Part shown: positions 41,910-50,187 of the stretch, in pieces
Position numbering within the stretch: position 1 is the first letter of the stretch
Layout of the letters: each line of letters opens with the position of its first letter
NCBI GenBank assembly: GCA_021604765.1
Contig: BQJP01000001.1
Span: 62,001-126,000, forward strand
Source of the DNA: Thermodesulfobacteriota bacterium
GTDB taxonomy: Bacteria > Desulfobacterota_D > UBA1144 > Nemesobacterales > UBA2774
DNA length: 64,000 bases
Direction: 5' to 3'
The notes under the pieces: model-generated
The model's input: the letters and a program-made list of their open reading frames with translations, nothing else
Database searches by the model: none
What the model was told of the DNA's origin: nothing
Position numbers and translations under genes: made by a program

Positions 41910-42758
41910 TTATACGATTATTAGAGATTTATCTTCAATTTTTGTACTCTGGATGTCGTCATATAAAGACTCATGAAGAAATATTATTGTATCATTGGTA
42001 ATATCCTGGAATGAAAACCTTTTATCTAAACCTTGTTGAATTATATTTCTTGGTTCAAGATCATATTTGTCAGACTTGCTATCTAAAATAGACCTGCTAA
42101 TTATACTATTTAAACAGTCTATTAGTCGTTCACGTTTCACCATGCTCTTTGTAAAGAATTCTAATGGCTCTATGAATACATTTTTATTGTTTATTGATTC
42201 ATCTTGAAATTTCTGTACGTGTTTTTGTAGATTTTCTGAACAGTAATCAAGGACTATATATGAATCAGATTTTGGGTAGCTGAAACTGTCAATGAATATA
42301 TAGAAACGATAATTGTCACCATCATTGCAATCAAGAAATCTAACTATATTATCAAATACACAGCTTAATAGTATTTGACTATGAAGTAAATGAACATCTT
42401 TACGTTCCTTAACACCTCTGAATATTTTACGACCTAGGTTGCTCACATTTAAATAGTTGATACTAGTTTCTTCTAGTTGTTCATTGTTTAAGTCAAGGTA
42501 TCTTGCTGTAATATATAAATTGTTTAAGCTGACTTGACTTGCAATTTTATTAGCACGATTTTTTGTTATTCTGTTGTTTTTTACAGGTTGACTATTTGAT
42601 AAGCCCATGGATGTACCGAGAGATCTAAATATCTTTACTTCATTGTTTGCTGTATAAAGAGCGGAAACCCCCAAAAAGTTTCCTGAGGATGTTGTATCTT
42701 TAAATGATGGAGTACCAAATTCATCGAAAAGTACAATGACTTCTTGTATCTGAGGCAT
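41910..42758 (-). CDS. DUF3800-like protein, partner of the HEPN gene
   Basis: 282 aa. It begins QEVIVLFDEFGTPSFKD, then NFLGVSALYT, the pattern of DUF3800 (D-E-x-G near the start), a family predicted to have an RNase H-like fold and often found in defence islands. Further acidic residues are in RFYIFIDSFSYPKSDSYIVL (about residues 150-169). It forms a two-gene unit with the HEPN gene. A promoter candidate TTGAAA-N17-ATATTA lies just after the terminator at 42808. The family call is moderate. Confidence 0.65.
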   Translation of the reverse strand: MPQIQEVIVLFDEFGTPSFKDTTSSGNFLGVSALYTANNEVKIFRSLGTSMGLSNSQPVKNNRITKNRANKIASQVSLNNLYITARYLDLNNEQLEETSINYLNVSNLGRKIFRGVKERKDVHLLHSQILLSCVFDNIVRFLDCNDGDNYRFYIFIDSFSYPKSDSYIVLDYCSENLQKHVQKFQDESINNKNVFIEPLEFFTKSMVKRERLIDCLNSIISRSILDSKSDKYDLEPRNIIQQGLDKRFSFQDITNDTIIFLHESLYDDIQSTKIEDKSLIIV

Positions 42759-42807
42759 TTTCTATCTAAATATTAATATATACATTAACTTTATGTTTTC
42801 AATAAGG

Positions 42808-42843
42808 AAAAGCCCGGGGAGCGGTTAGGCTCCCCGGGCTTTT
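42808..42843. terminator. Bidirectional terminator of secreted protein D
   Basis: AAAAGCCCGGGGAG, loop CGGTTAGG, CTCCCCGGGCTTTT: 14-bp perfect stem. The following TTGGATGGAGGAT-GGTATG matches the flank of the terminator at 33207. Confidence 0.92.
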
Positions 42844-42891
42844 GGTTGGATGGAGGATGGTATGGCGTTGCGCACTGTGTGCGCTGGACTC

Positions 42892-43173
42892 TTAAATATT
42901 TATTGCGCTATCGATGTTTAAAAAATCTCCGAAAGCATAGTATGTATCTTTATACGTTGTATCTGAGGATTCAGATTCATTTGTGTTTTGGACATGAAAA
43001 CTGTCTAAGAGGTTCTGGGCAAGATAGCCCCCGCAGGCATCAGTGTTTAAATCAAAATTTACTTCTGAGTTTTTGGCAGGGACTTCATAGTAGAAAACGC
43101 CGGCCTTTTCTTGTGATAGTAGCTGAAAACTAAGTCCCAGAAACAAAGCTGATGCCAAAACTAAACTTCTCAT
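42892..43173 (-). CDS. Small secreted FGV-family protein (copy D, divergent)
   Basis: 93 aa. Signal peptide RSLVLASALFLGLSFQLLSQ. The mature part is looser: YEVPAKNSEVNFDLNTDACG, GGYLAQNLLDSFHVQNT, and ends DTYYAFGDFLNIDSAINI. The GGYLA core, YYAFG end, leader (TGCGG-ATCAAA-CCGCA) and the upstream palindrome identify it as a member. It lacks AFGVQLP and has one Cys. TAGGAGAG precedes the ATG. Confidence 0.72.
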   Translation of the reverse strand: MRSLVLASALFLGLSFQLLSQEKAGVFYYEVPAKNSEVNFDLNTDACGGYLAQNLLDSFHVQNTNESESSDTTYKDTYYAFGDFLNIDSAINI

Positions 43174-43230
43174 TTTAATCTCTCCTATGTCTGCGGTTTG
43201 ATCCGCATTATTTTCATGTTCACTAGTTTA

Positions 43231-43244
43231 GTTGCAAATGCAAC
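43231..43244 (-). promoter_or_regulatory. MarR-type operator of secreted protein D
   Basis: GTTGCA-AA-TGCAAC, a perfect core; the outermost bases differ from the longer palindromes at 14708 and 33927 on one side. The promoter-side conservation CTAAACTAGTGAA is retained. Confidence 0.75.
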
Positions 43245-43347
43245 GAAGAAGGATTCAGAATTATTTTAAACGAAGAGGATAGGGGATCTGTATCGTTATA
43301 GACAGTTGTTTAGCGAGATAATTATAGTTACTTAGAGTAAATGTCGA

Positions 43348-44385
43348 CTAGTCGTCGCTCTGGGTTTGGTTTTGCAGTATAGGGAAGTTGTCTTCTCTGT
43401 CTATATCTTTATTCATAAATACGATGATTTTCTTAACAGCCATAGTCATAGGAACTCCCAGTATAGCCCCAATTGGTCCTAGCACCCATCCCCAAAATAG
43501 GAGTGATACGAATACCATTAGTATAGATATGTTAAATTCCTGTCCTAAAAACTTAGGCTTTAATATATTATCTACAAGACTGTTTATAACTATAAAGCCT
43601 ACGACCACAATAAGACACTGAGGCCATCCATATTCCAGAAGTGCTATTAAGGCAGGTGGAATAACGCTAAGGATAAAACCCAGGTTGGGTATAAAGCTAA
43701 ATAGAAAAGATAGAAATCCCCACATAATTGCAAAATCTACTCCTACAACAAGAAGAAGAATAGTATTGGATACTGCAGCCATGAGACCTGACAAGGCAGT
43801 AATTGAAATATATCTTTTCAAGTCATTTGTGATTTCGCTGAATCTTAATTGCCAAGAATCTTCTTCGTATTCCTTACGTGCGGCCTTCAATTGAATCTGA
43901 GAAAACTCGATGAGTATAAAAATCATCAGTAGTAGTACAAAAAAGAAGTTGCCAAATGTTGAGAGAATGCCCTCTATAAAAGTTGATCCAACCGAAACGA
44001 GTTTATCAGGACTGAATAGCTCAAGACTTTGAACATCTTCAATATTGATTCCCTTAGAAGAGATGTAGTTTAATCCCGATTGATATATTTCAGCTATACG
44101 GTCTTTATAAAAAGGCGCTTTCTGTGCCATATTGTTAATTGCGAGTCCGAGTATGGATGTAAGAGATGCACCAATTACTATTACAAAGAGTATCGTTAGA
44201 CCTAAAGCAAGCGTTCTAGGCCAGCCCCTGTTGAGCTGCCAGGCAACAAGCGGCATAATGCTCACGGCAAGAAGAAGTGCCACCAAAAACAAGTTTAATA
44301 CCGGAGCTATGGCCTGCATGCCTGCTACGATTATAACAATGCATGCAACCGCTAGAAGAGGGTGAATTTTTAGTTTTCCACTCAT
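43348..44385 (-). CDS. AI-2E family transporter (PerM/TqsA-like)
   Basis: 345 aa, about eight helices. Signatures: LLAVSIMPLVAWQLNRGWPR, GFLSFLFSFIPNLGFILSVIPP, ILKPKFLGQEFNISILMVF and GWVLGPIGAILGVPMTMAVK. The family exports autoinducer-2 or exchanges Na+/H+ in different members; the substrate here is undetermined. Single gene. Confidence 0.9.
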   Translation of the reverse strand: MSGKLKIHPLLAVACIVIIVAGMQAIAPVLNLFLVALLLAVSIMPLVAWQLNRGWPRTLALGLTILFVIVIGASLTSILGLAINNMAQKAPFYKDRIAEIYQSGLNYISSKGINIEDVQSLELFSPDKLVSVGSTFIEGILSTFGNFFFVLLLMIFILIEFSQIQLKAARKEYEEDSWQLRFSEITNDLKRYISITALSGLMAAVSNTILLLVVGVDFAIMWGFLSFLFSFIPNLGFILSVIPPALIALLEYGWPQCLIVVVGFIVINSLVDNILKPKFLGQEFNISILMVFVSLLFWGWVLGPIGAILGVPMTMAVKKIIVFMNKDIDREDNFPILQNQTQSDD

Positions 44386-44579
44386 AGGAGTAAGCCCGAT
44401 AGTCTGAATTATAACACTTTCAAGTGAATTAATCCTCTTATAGCATTGAACTTATTACTCTATCCGTAAGGCTTATTACGATTTCTTTAGTTCTAGATAA
44501 ATAGCAGCTTGTATATTTAGTAGAAATACATCGAAGTAATTTACATTTAGAATTAGTTAGGGTTAATTAGTCCTTAGTC

Positions 44580-46163
44580 ATGGGAATAATAGGCAAACCT
44601 CCATCAGTTCTCCCTAACGTAGAATCTGATACAGCTACCGCTAAGTCTAAAAAAGTAACCGGGTATTGGGTCCTTACTGCTACCATTTTAGGTGCAAGTA
44701 TGGCTTATATAGACGGTACGGCTGTAAACGTTGCTCTGCCGGTGCTTCAGGAACAATTAGACGCCACAATTTCTGATATGCAGTGGGTTATCGAGGCTTA
44801 TGCTCTATTTTTAGCTTCGCTAATCTTAGTAGGTGGTGCTCTGGGTGACCGCTATGGTAGAAGATTAATTTATGGAATTGGAATAGCTTTGTTTGCGATA
44901 TCTTCTGTTCTTTGCGGTATTTCTGAAAATGTGACAGAGCTTATATATTTCAGAGCGCTTCAGGGAGTAGGGGGCGCAATGATGATCCCCGGCAGTCTTG
45001 CCATAATAACGGTCTACTTCAATGAATCAGAGCGTGGGAAAGCTATTGGGACCTGGGGTGCATTCTCAGCAATAACAACGGCATTAGGACCGGTGCTTGG
45101 TGGTTGGCTTATAGAAGAGGTGTCCTGGAGGTGGATATTCTTCATCAATGTTCCTATTGCAATTGTTGTATTAGCTATCTTGTTTCTCCGTGTGCCTGAA
45201 TCAAAAGGTGAGCTCGCTAAATGTAAGATTGATTACTGGGGCGCTATTTTTGCGACTGTTGGGCTTGGCGGAGTTGTATATGGTTTCATTGAATCAGCAG
45301 CATTAGGATTTACAAATCCAATTGTTATAGGTTCGCTTTTAGTAGGTGCAGCTTCACTCATAGCTTTTGTAATTGTAGAGAATAGGGTTGAAGCCCCAAT
45401 GATGCCTCTTAAGTTGTTCAAATCTAAGACCTTTAGCGGAGCAAACATAGTTACATTGCTTATGTACGCGCCTTTAGGCGGAGCGCTATTTTTCCTGCCT
45501 TTTGCAATGATTCAGATTTTTGATTACTCAGCTACTGGTGCTGGTGCTTCATTTATGCCGATCATTATTCTCTTATTTCTTTTTTCACGCTGGTCGGGAG
45601 GTTTAGTTGATAAATATGGGGCAAAATTACCTCTAGTATTCGGCAATATAATTCAGGCAGTTGGTTATATATTATTTGCACTATTTGGTGGTGGAGGTAA
45701 TTATTTTTACACATTTTTCCCTGGTATGTTCGTATTAGGACTTGGACTTGCTTTGAGCGTGGCTCCACTCACTACAGCTGTGATGAACGCGGTGGATACT
45801 GCTTTTTCAGGTACTGCTTCAGGCATAAACAATGCCGTCTCCAGAGTTTCAGGGCTGATAGCCATCGCCATTTTAGGAATAGTAATGCTTTTTCTATTTA
45901 GTAATGGCATGGATAGCGGTATGCATCTACAAAGCATTCCTGAAGAAATTCAGATCGCTTTTAAAAGTGAGTACATAAATTTAGCAAATGCGGAGATGCC
46001 AATTGGTATTTCTCCAGAGATTGAGCAAAAATTAAAAGAACTTATAGAGATTTCTTATGTAAGCAGCTTTAATATATTGATGTATATTGCAGCGGCGCTT
46101 TCTTTTCTCAGCGCTCTGATAGCGTGGTTGATGGTTCGGGACGAAAAACGATTTAGAAAATAA
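44580..46163 (+). CDS. DHA2-family MFS transporter
   Basis: 527 aa with 14 predicted helices. TM1 has YIDGTAVNVALPVLQEQLDA, motif A GGALGDRYGRRLIYG, and the TM5 region LGPVLGGWLIEEVSWRWIFF. Drug or toxic-metabolite exporter by family. It is followed after 16 bases by a ChrR-type cupin gene, suggesting a co-transcribed detoxification unit. No strong ribosome site precedes the ATG. Confidence 0.9.
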   Translation: MGIIGKPPSVLPNVESDTATAKSKKVTGYWVLTATILGASMAYIDGTAVNVALPVLQEQLDATISDMQWVIEAYALFLASLILVGGALGDRYGRRLIYGIGIALFAISSVLCGISENVTELIYFRALQGVGGAMMIPGSLAIITVYFNESERGKAIGTWGAFSAITTALGPVLGGWLIEEVSWRWIFFINVPIAIVVLAILFLRVPESKGELAKCKIDYWGAIFATVGLGGVVYGFIESAALGFTNPIVIGSLLVGAASLIAFVIVENRVEAPMMPLKLFKSKTFSGANIVTLLMYAPLGGALFFLPFAMIQIFDYSATGAGASFMPIIILLFLFSRWSGGLVDKYGAKLPLVFGNIIQAVGYILFALFGGGGNYFYTFFPGMFVLGLGLALSVAPLTTAVMNAVDTAFSGTASGINNAVSRVSGLIAIAILGIVMLFLFSNGMDSGMHLQSIPEEIQIAFKSEYINLANAEMPIGISPEIEQKLKELIEISYVSSFNILMYIAAALSFLSALIAWLMVRDEKRFRK

Positions 46164-46179
46164 GACTTAGAGGAATCAT

Positions 46180-46869
46180 ATGAGTAATAATGAAAGTATA
46201 AACGGCGATATGTCCAAGTTTGTATCAGTGGATACGAACTCTATGAAATGGCAGGAAAGTCCAAGTGGGACTGTGTGGAGAAAGAGACTTCATTTGGTGG
46301 GACCGAGTGAAGCAGGGCAGGTTACATCATTAGTAATGTATGAGGCAAATGCTGACTTCCATGCACATGCTCATCCTGGAGGAGAAGAAATTTTGGTTCT
46401 AGGTGGAACTTTTTCTGATGAGCGTGGGGATTTTACTGCCGGTACCTATTTGCTAAATCCTGAGGGTTATGAACACACGCCATTTTCTAAAGAGGGTGGT
46501 CTTATCTTTGTAAAACTTAGGCAGTATCCCGGACAAGATAGGAGTCAAATTATTGTTGAATCACAGGATAAGGATTGGATTGAATCAACGGTGCCGGGAA
46601 TATCTATAAAAATGCTTTATTCGGAGCATAACTATCCTGAAGAGGTAAGTCTTCAGAAGTGGGGTAAAGGGATATCCCCGGGAAAATTAACTTACCCTGA
46701 TGGTGCAGAGATTCTGATTTTAAAAGGAAATCTTCAGGATGAATTCGGCTCTTATAGTGAGATGACATGGCTCAGGTACCCAGCTGGTGCCCTACACACA
46801 CCTGTATCGCCTGAAGGATGTGAGCTTTACATAAAAAGGGGAGGGGTCTCTTCTCTTGATCGGACTTGA
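46180..46869 (+). CDS. Tandem ChrR-type cupin protein
   Basis: 229 aa, two cupin domains of the ChrR anti-sigma/oxidoreductase type. The first has DFHAHAHPGGEEILVLGG, with metal ligands His-His-Glu (about residues 64-72) and a later GYEHTPFS. The second (about 130-225) has YPDGAEILILKGNLQDEFGS and GALHTPVS but keeps fewer ligands. Cupins of this type can be metal-dependent lyases or dioxygenases. It lies in an operon with the DHA2 exporter. Confidence 0.85.
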   Translation: MSNNESINGDMSKFVSVDTNSMKWQESPSGTVWRKRLHLVGPSEAGQVTSLVMYEANADFHAHAHPGGEEILVLGGTFSDERGDFTAGTYLLNPEGYEHTPFSKEGGLIFVKLRQYPGQDRSQIIVESQDKDWIESTVPGISIKMLYSEHNYPEEVSLQKWGKGISPGKLTYPDGAEILILKGNLQDEFGSYSEMTWLRYPAGALHTPVSPEGCELYIKRGGVSSLDRT

Positions 46870-46944
46870 TGCGTCTCTAAATAAAGACTATAGCCCGAAT
46901 AGTTATTTTCGAGCTATAGTTAAAGTTTAGTTTAGATTTCTGAT

Positions 46945-48048
46945 TTACTCATCAGCTTTCAACTCTGATGTTATATCTACTACCCCAGACCCCAGACCAT
47001 TAACAGGGAATTTGAGCCTTTTTCCATTTGAGCTCATATCCAATTTGTTCATATCAACTGATCTTAATGACATATTTTCATATGAGCGGTAATAGAGAAT
47101 TTTATTGGTAAGGTCTTTTATGACAACCCACTGTGTATAGTCGTGGAAAGTTTCTCCATCTTCAAAATCTCTGACTAGTCCTATTGGGATGTCTACGTTG
47201 TTAAGGATGTGCTCTGATAGATTTACTATATCAGCTGCGGTGTCTCCTTTCTCAGATAGATAAGCTATTGCTGCTGCTCTTACAAATCTTGAAGGTGGGG
47301 TAGGGTCACCAGGAATGCCTTTAAGTCCAGTTCCCTGGCCCGTACCTGCAAAGCTTACACCATCTATCACTGCTGGTGGGACATTCTCCGCATTCAGATC
47401 TACATAGTTCCTTAGATTAGTTACATGCCAATCGTACCTAGGAGAATTGGTCATAACACCAACACTGTCAAAAATTGTAAGTCCTTGATCAGTATATTCT
47501 ATAACTATTCCCTTTCCGTCAGACTGATAAACAGCATAATGGACAGGTACGACAATGTTATTTAAAACTTCAAGTTGTTCTCCCCATACAGTTAATTGGG
47601 GAAGCTCCTTCTTAACTTCTTTGATTGTGGCAAAGTTTTGAAGAATATATAAAGGGAGGTCAAGATTTGAAATAGCTTTAGATTTGTTTTTCTTGGGAGG
47701 CTCAACAAACTTAGCTTCACCTGGGAAATACAATTCTCCAACTGAAAGACCTGCTTCGTTAAATCCGTCAGCAGCTATGTCTAGACCAAAACCATCAAGA
47801 TAAATGACCCCATATTTTGAAGTCCATTCCTTACCGTTGCTTCCATCTGGAAGTTTTGAAGTTCTTTTTTCTCCTTTGGGTTGAACAATGACATTGGAAT
47901 TTAATTTTTGCGCAAATTCCATGCTACGACCTATTACTACAGAGTTGTCTTTCGATGTTAATCTGAATTCGGTACATGCGTTAGCGCTGAGAGGTGATGT
48001 GCTGAAAAGAATCAACAAAATTGAAATATAGAGAAACACTGTTCTCAT
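46945..48048 (-). CDS. Secreted choloylglycine-hydrolase-family amidase (Ntn)
   Basis: 367 aa. Signal peptide ends SANA, directly followed by CTEFRLTSKDNSVVIGRSME; the exposed Cys is the Ntn nucleophile and the Arg in GRSMEF is conserved. Family members hydrolyse linear amides such as conjugated bile acids, penicillin V or acyl-homoserine lactones. No substrate evidence in the neighbourhood. GAGTC... before the ATG is a weak ribosome site (AAAGGAGA is present slightly upstream). Confidence 0.88.
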   Translation of the reverse strand: MRTVFLYISILLILFSTSPLSANACTEFRLTSKDNSVVIGRSMEFAQKLNSNVIVQPKGEKRTSKLPDGSNGKEWTSKYGVIYLDGFGLDIAADGFNEAGLSVGELYFPGEAKFVEPPKKNKSKAISNLDLPLYILQNFATIKEVKKELPQLTVWGEQLEVLNNIVVPVHYAVYQSDGKGIVIEYTDQGLTIFDSVGVMTNSPRYDWHVTNLRNYVDLNAENVPPAVIDGVSFAGTGQGTGLKGIPGDPTPPSRFVRAAAIAYLSEKGDTAADIVNLSEHILNNVDIPIGLVRDFEDGETFHDYTQWVVIKDLTNKILYYRSYENMSLRSVDMNKLDMSSNGKRLKFPVNGLGSGVVDITSELKADE

Positions 48049-48271
48049 ATGAGTCTCCTTTATTACTAAATTTTAGGAATAAGAAAGTTGGATCATCCGC
48101 TTCATCCTATTTATAGAATACCTAAATTATAGAGAAACCGCTCTTAGACTGTTGTCTTTGCTTAATTTTATATTGCAAATCTGGGAAGGCTGTAAATATT
48201 CAGGTAAAATCCTTGTCGAATTAGTCGCGTACATTAACATCTCAAAAACATGAAAATAAAAAGGAGTTGCA

Positions 48272-48649
48272 ATGACTGATAATTATAAACTTGAAGCGGA
48301 AGTCCTAGAGCGCAGCAGACAATGGGTGGAGGATTTTAATAATAAGAATGTAAAAGCATGTGTTGATGCTTACAGTATAAATGCAGTTATGGATGCAAAG
48401 CCTCTGGGGACTTTCAAAGGGATAAGTGAGATAGAAGGTTTTTGGAGACCTTTTATTGAGACTGGAGCTGGTGAGCTTGAATATAGTAATGTTGTCGTAG
48501 TTGTGGAGAACGAGAATACAGCATTGTTAAAAGCCGATTGGAAGATGAATATAGGCAGAGGGATTGTTATTCAAGAAAGATGGGTAAAGCAGCCTGATGG
48601 TAAATTGCTCCTAGAGTATGACGATTTTGAAGTGCAGGAACAATACTAG
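48272..48649 (+). CDS. SnoaL-like / NTF2-fold protein
   Basis: 125 aa. Pattern WVEDFNNKNVKACVDAYSIN, AVMDAKPLGTFKGISEIEGF and a C-terminal VIQERWVKQPDGKLLLEYDD. This is an NTF2-like fold of the SnoaL type; ligands range from polyketides to steroids. AAAAGGAGTTGCA gives a strong ribosome site. A second, distinct NTF2-like gene is at 18764. Confidence 0.85.
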   Translation: MTDNYKLEAEVLERSRQWVEDFNNKNVKACVDAYSINAVMDAKPLGTFKGISEIEGFWRPFIETGAGELEYSNVVVVVENENTALLKADWKMNIGRGIVIQERWVKQPDGKLLLEYDDFEVQEQY

Positions 48650-48735
48650 AATATCAAGCCTAACTGCAACTAATTAAGTGCAGATAACAAAAAATAATAT
48701 GTCAAATATAGTTTGGGTTTGCAGACAATATTTCT

Positions 48736-49452
48736 CTACGTGGCAGACTCCTTAGTCCTAGGCTTAGATATATGTAGCCCAACTAACCTAGCTACCATTA
48801 CAGTCAAATAAAGCTGTCCGGTTAATGCTTCTAGCGAGGCAAAGGATCGTGCTTGATCAGTAATTGCCTCTATATTCCCATATCCAACAGTTGTAAGAGT
48901 TACATAGCTAAAGAAAAGAAAGTCAGGGCCGTCCTGAAGGGCTCTCCCATCAGTATCAATAAATGATCCGGGGTAAAACATATTAACTATCACATAGAGA
49001 GTGGCCCAAGTGAGTCCTATAAGCAAGTACACGCATATTGATGCCGAAAGAATCTCGGCAGTCACATCTCGGCTTTTAATTATATGAATAAATATTCTAT
49101 ATGTGGTGTAAGCAAATAGTAGGAAAGCGAATACTATTTCATCATTAACCAATTGAGTAGCATCTACTGGTATGAGAGGAACCTTAAGGAGTAAAAGTAA
49201 AAACCAGGGAGCCGCAAATAATAATGCAATTACTGTGTGACTCTTCTTATCTCCAACCGCAATTACAGACATTATCATAACCAAGGTTGCAAGTAAGCTT
49301 AATAAAATTTGTCCCCCCATATCCCCCTGTACATAGGGGTAGGCTACAATTAGAAGCAGCAGTGATTTTGTAAGATAGGCGAATCTTTTTTTCCTAATGC
49401 GATTTATAATTCTTGTTAAGGCATTACTTTGCTTATTCTGTGTTTTTTCCAT
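48736..49452 (-). CDS. Two-pore-helix type potassium channel protein
   Basis: 238 aa, about six hydrophobic segments. The pore loop holds the selectivity filter TLTTVGYGNIEAIT (about residues 180-193), with GPDFLFFSY before it and a final helix TGQLYLTVMVARLVGLHISK. It therefore belongs to the ion-channel (PF07885) family and probably conducts K+. The C-terminus lacks an RCK domain. Single gene. Confidence 0.88.
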   Translation of the reverse strand: MEKTQNKQSNALTRIINRIRKKRFAYLTKSLLLLIVAYPYVQGDMGGQILLSLLATLVMIMSVIAVGDKKSHTVIALLFAAPWFLLLLLKVPLIPVDATQLVNDEIVFAFLLFAYTTYRIFIHIIKSRDVTAEILSASICVYLLIGLTWATLYVIVNMFYPGSFIDTDGRALQDGPDFLFFSYVTLTTVGYGNIEAITDQARSFASLEALTGQLYLTVMVARLVGLHISKPRTKESAT

Positions 49453-49635
49453 GGATTCCTCCGTCTGCTATATGTTCTATTTGATTAATATAACAACATT
49501 CGGCATAACAAAATAGAAAGAATAGTAGAAGAATGAATATCTTGTTCGTGAATTTGTGCCGAATAATTGTATTTTTGCGGCATCTAGGGCATAAATATAT
49601 ATAGGTCAAACGATCTCGTTGAGGATGGAAAAACT

Positions 49636-50037
49636 ATGAATATATATAAATTTAGCTTCTATATTTTTGCGCTTTTCTTTTTACTATCTTTGAGCTGTTC
49701 CGATGATAGGAGCGAAGGTGGCGTGGGTCATGGAGAAGTTGTAGAATCAGCTGAAAATGTGGGTACTGTAGAAACTAATGGTGGACCAGAGCTCTGTGGT
49801 GGGATACAGGGTCTTCAGTGTAGCGAGGGTCAGTTTTGCGAGCTCCCCGCCGGACAATGTATGGTTGCAGATTCCCAAGGAACCTGTGAATTTCAGCCTC
49901 AGGTTTGCACAAGAGATTATCGCCCGGTATGTGGATGTGACGGAAGGACTTATGGTAACGATTGCGGGCGTCAGAGCGCAGGTGTACAAAAGGATTATGA
50001 TGGTGAGTGTGCAAAAGACAGTCTGAGCGGAGACTGA
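49636..50037 (+). CDS. Lipoprotein with Kazal-type inhibitor domain
   Basis: 133 aa. Lipoprotein signal (FALFFLLSLSCSDD, lipobox LSLSC). Two Cys-rich modules: CGGIQGLQCSEGQFCELPAG, and the Kazal signature CTRDYRPVCGCDGRTYGNDC with a final YDGEC. It may inhibit serine proteases at the cell surface. It lies 150 bases before the haem peroxidase lipoprotein on the same strand; a joint role in resisting grazers or hosts is conceivable but unproven. Confidence 0.85.
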   Translation: MNIYKFSFYIFALFFLLSLSCSDDRSEGGVGHGEVVESAENVGTVETNGGPELCGGIQGLQCSEGQFCELPAGQCMVADSQGTCEFQPQVCTRDYRPVCGCDGRTYGNDCGRQSAGVQKDYDGECAKDSLSGD

Positions 50038-50187
50038 ATTAAGCTTGAGGTAATTAAAAGTTAGGTTTTTGAGAATTGCCTAACTTGCAATTGATTAATT
50101 ATATAAATAGATTTAAGATTATACTTGTAGTGAGGGCAGCTAAGGTAAAAGTTAAGTTCTAGATGAGTTTAAGAAAGGGGATAGAAT

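Noticed and set aside
42846-43133. Plus-strand frame over secreted protein D
   Set aside because: Shadow of the minus-strand gene, which has the family signal peptide, operator and ribosome site.
49747-50026. Several overlapping frames within the Kazal lipoprotein gene
   Set aside because: The lipoprotein frame alone has a lipobox, Kazal motif and ribosome site.
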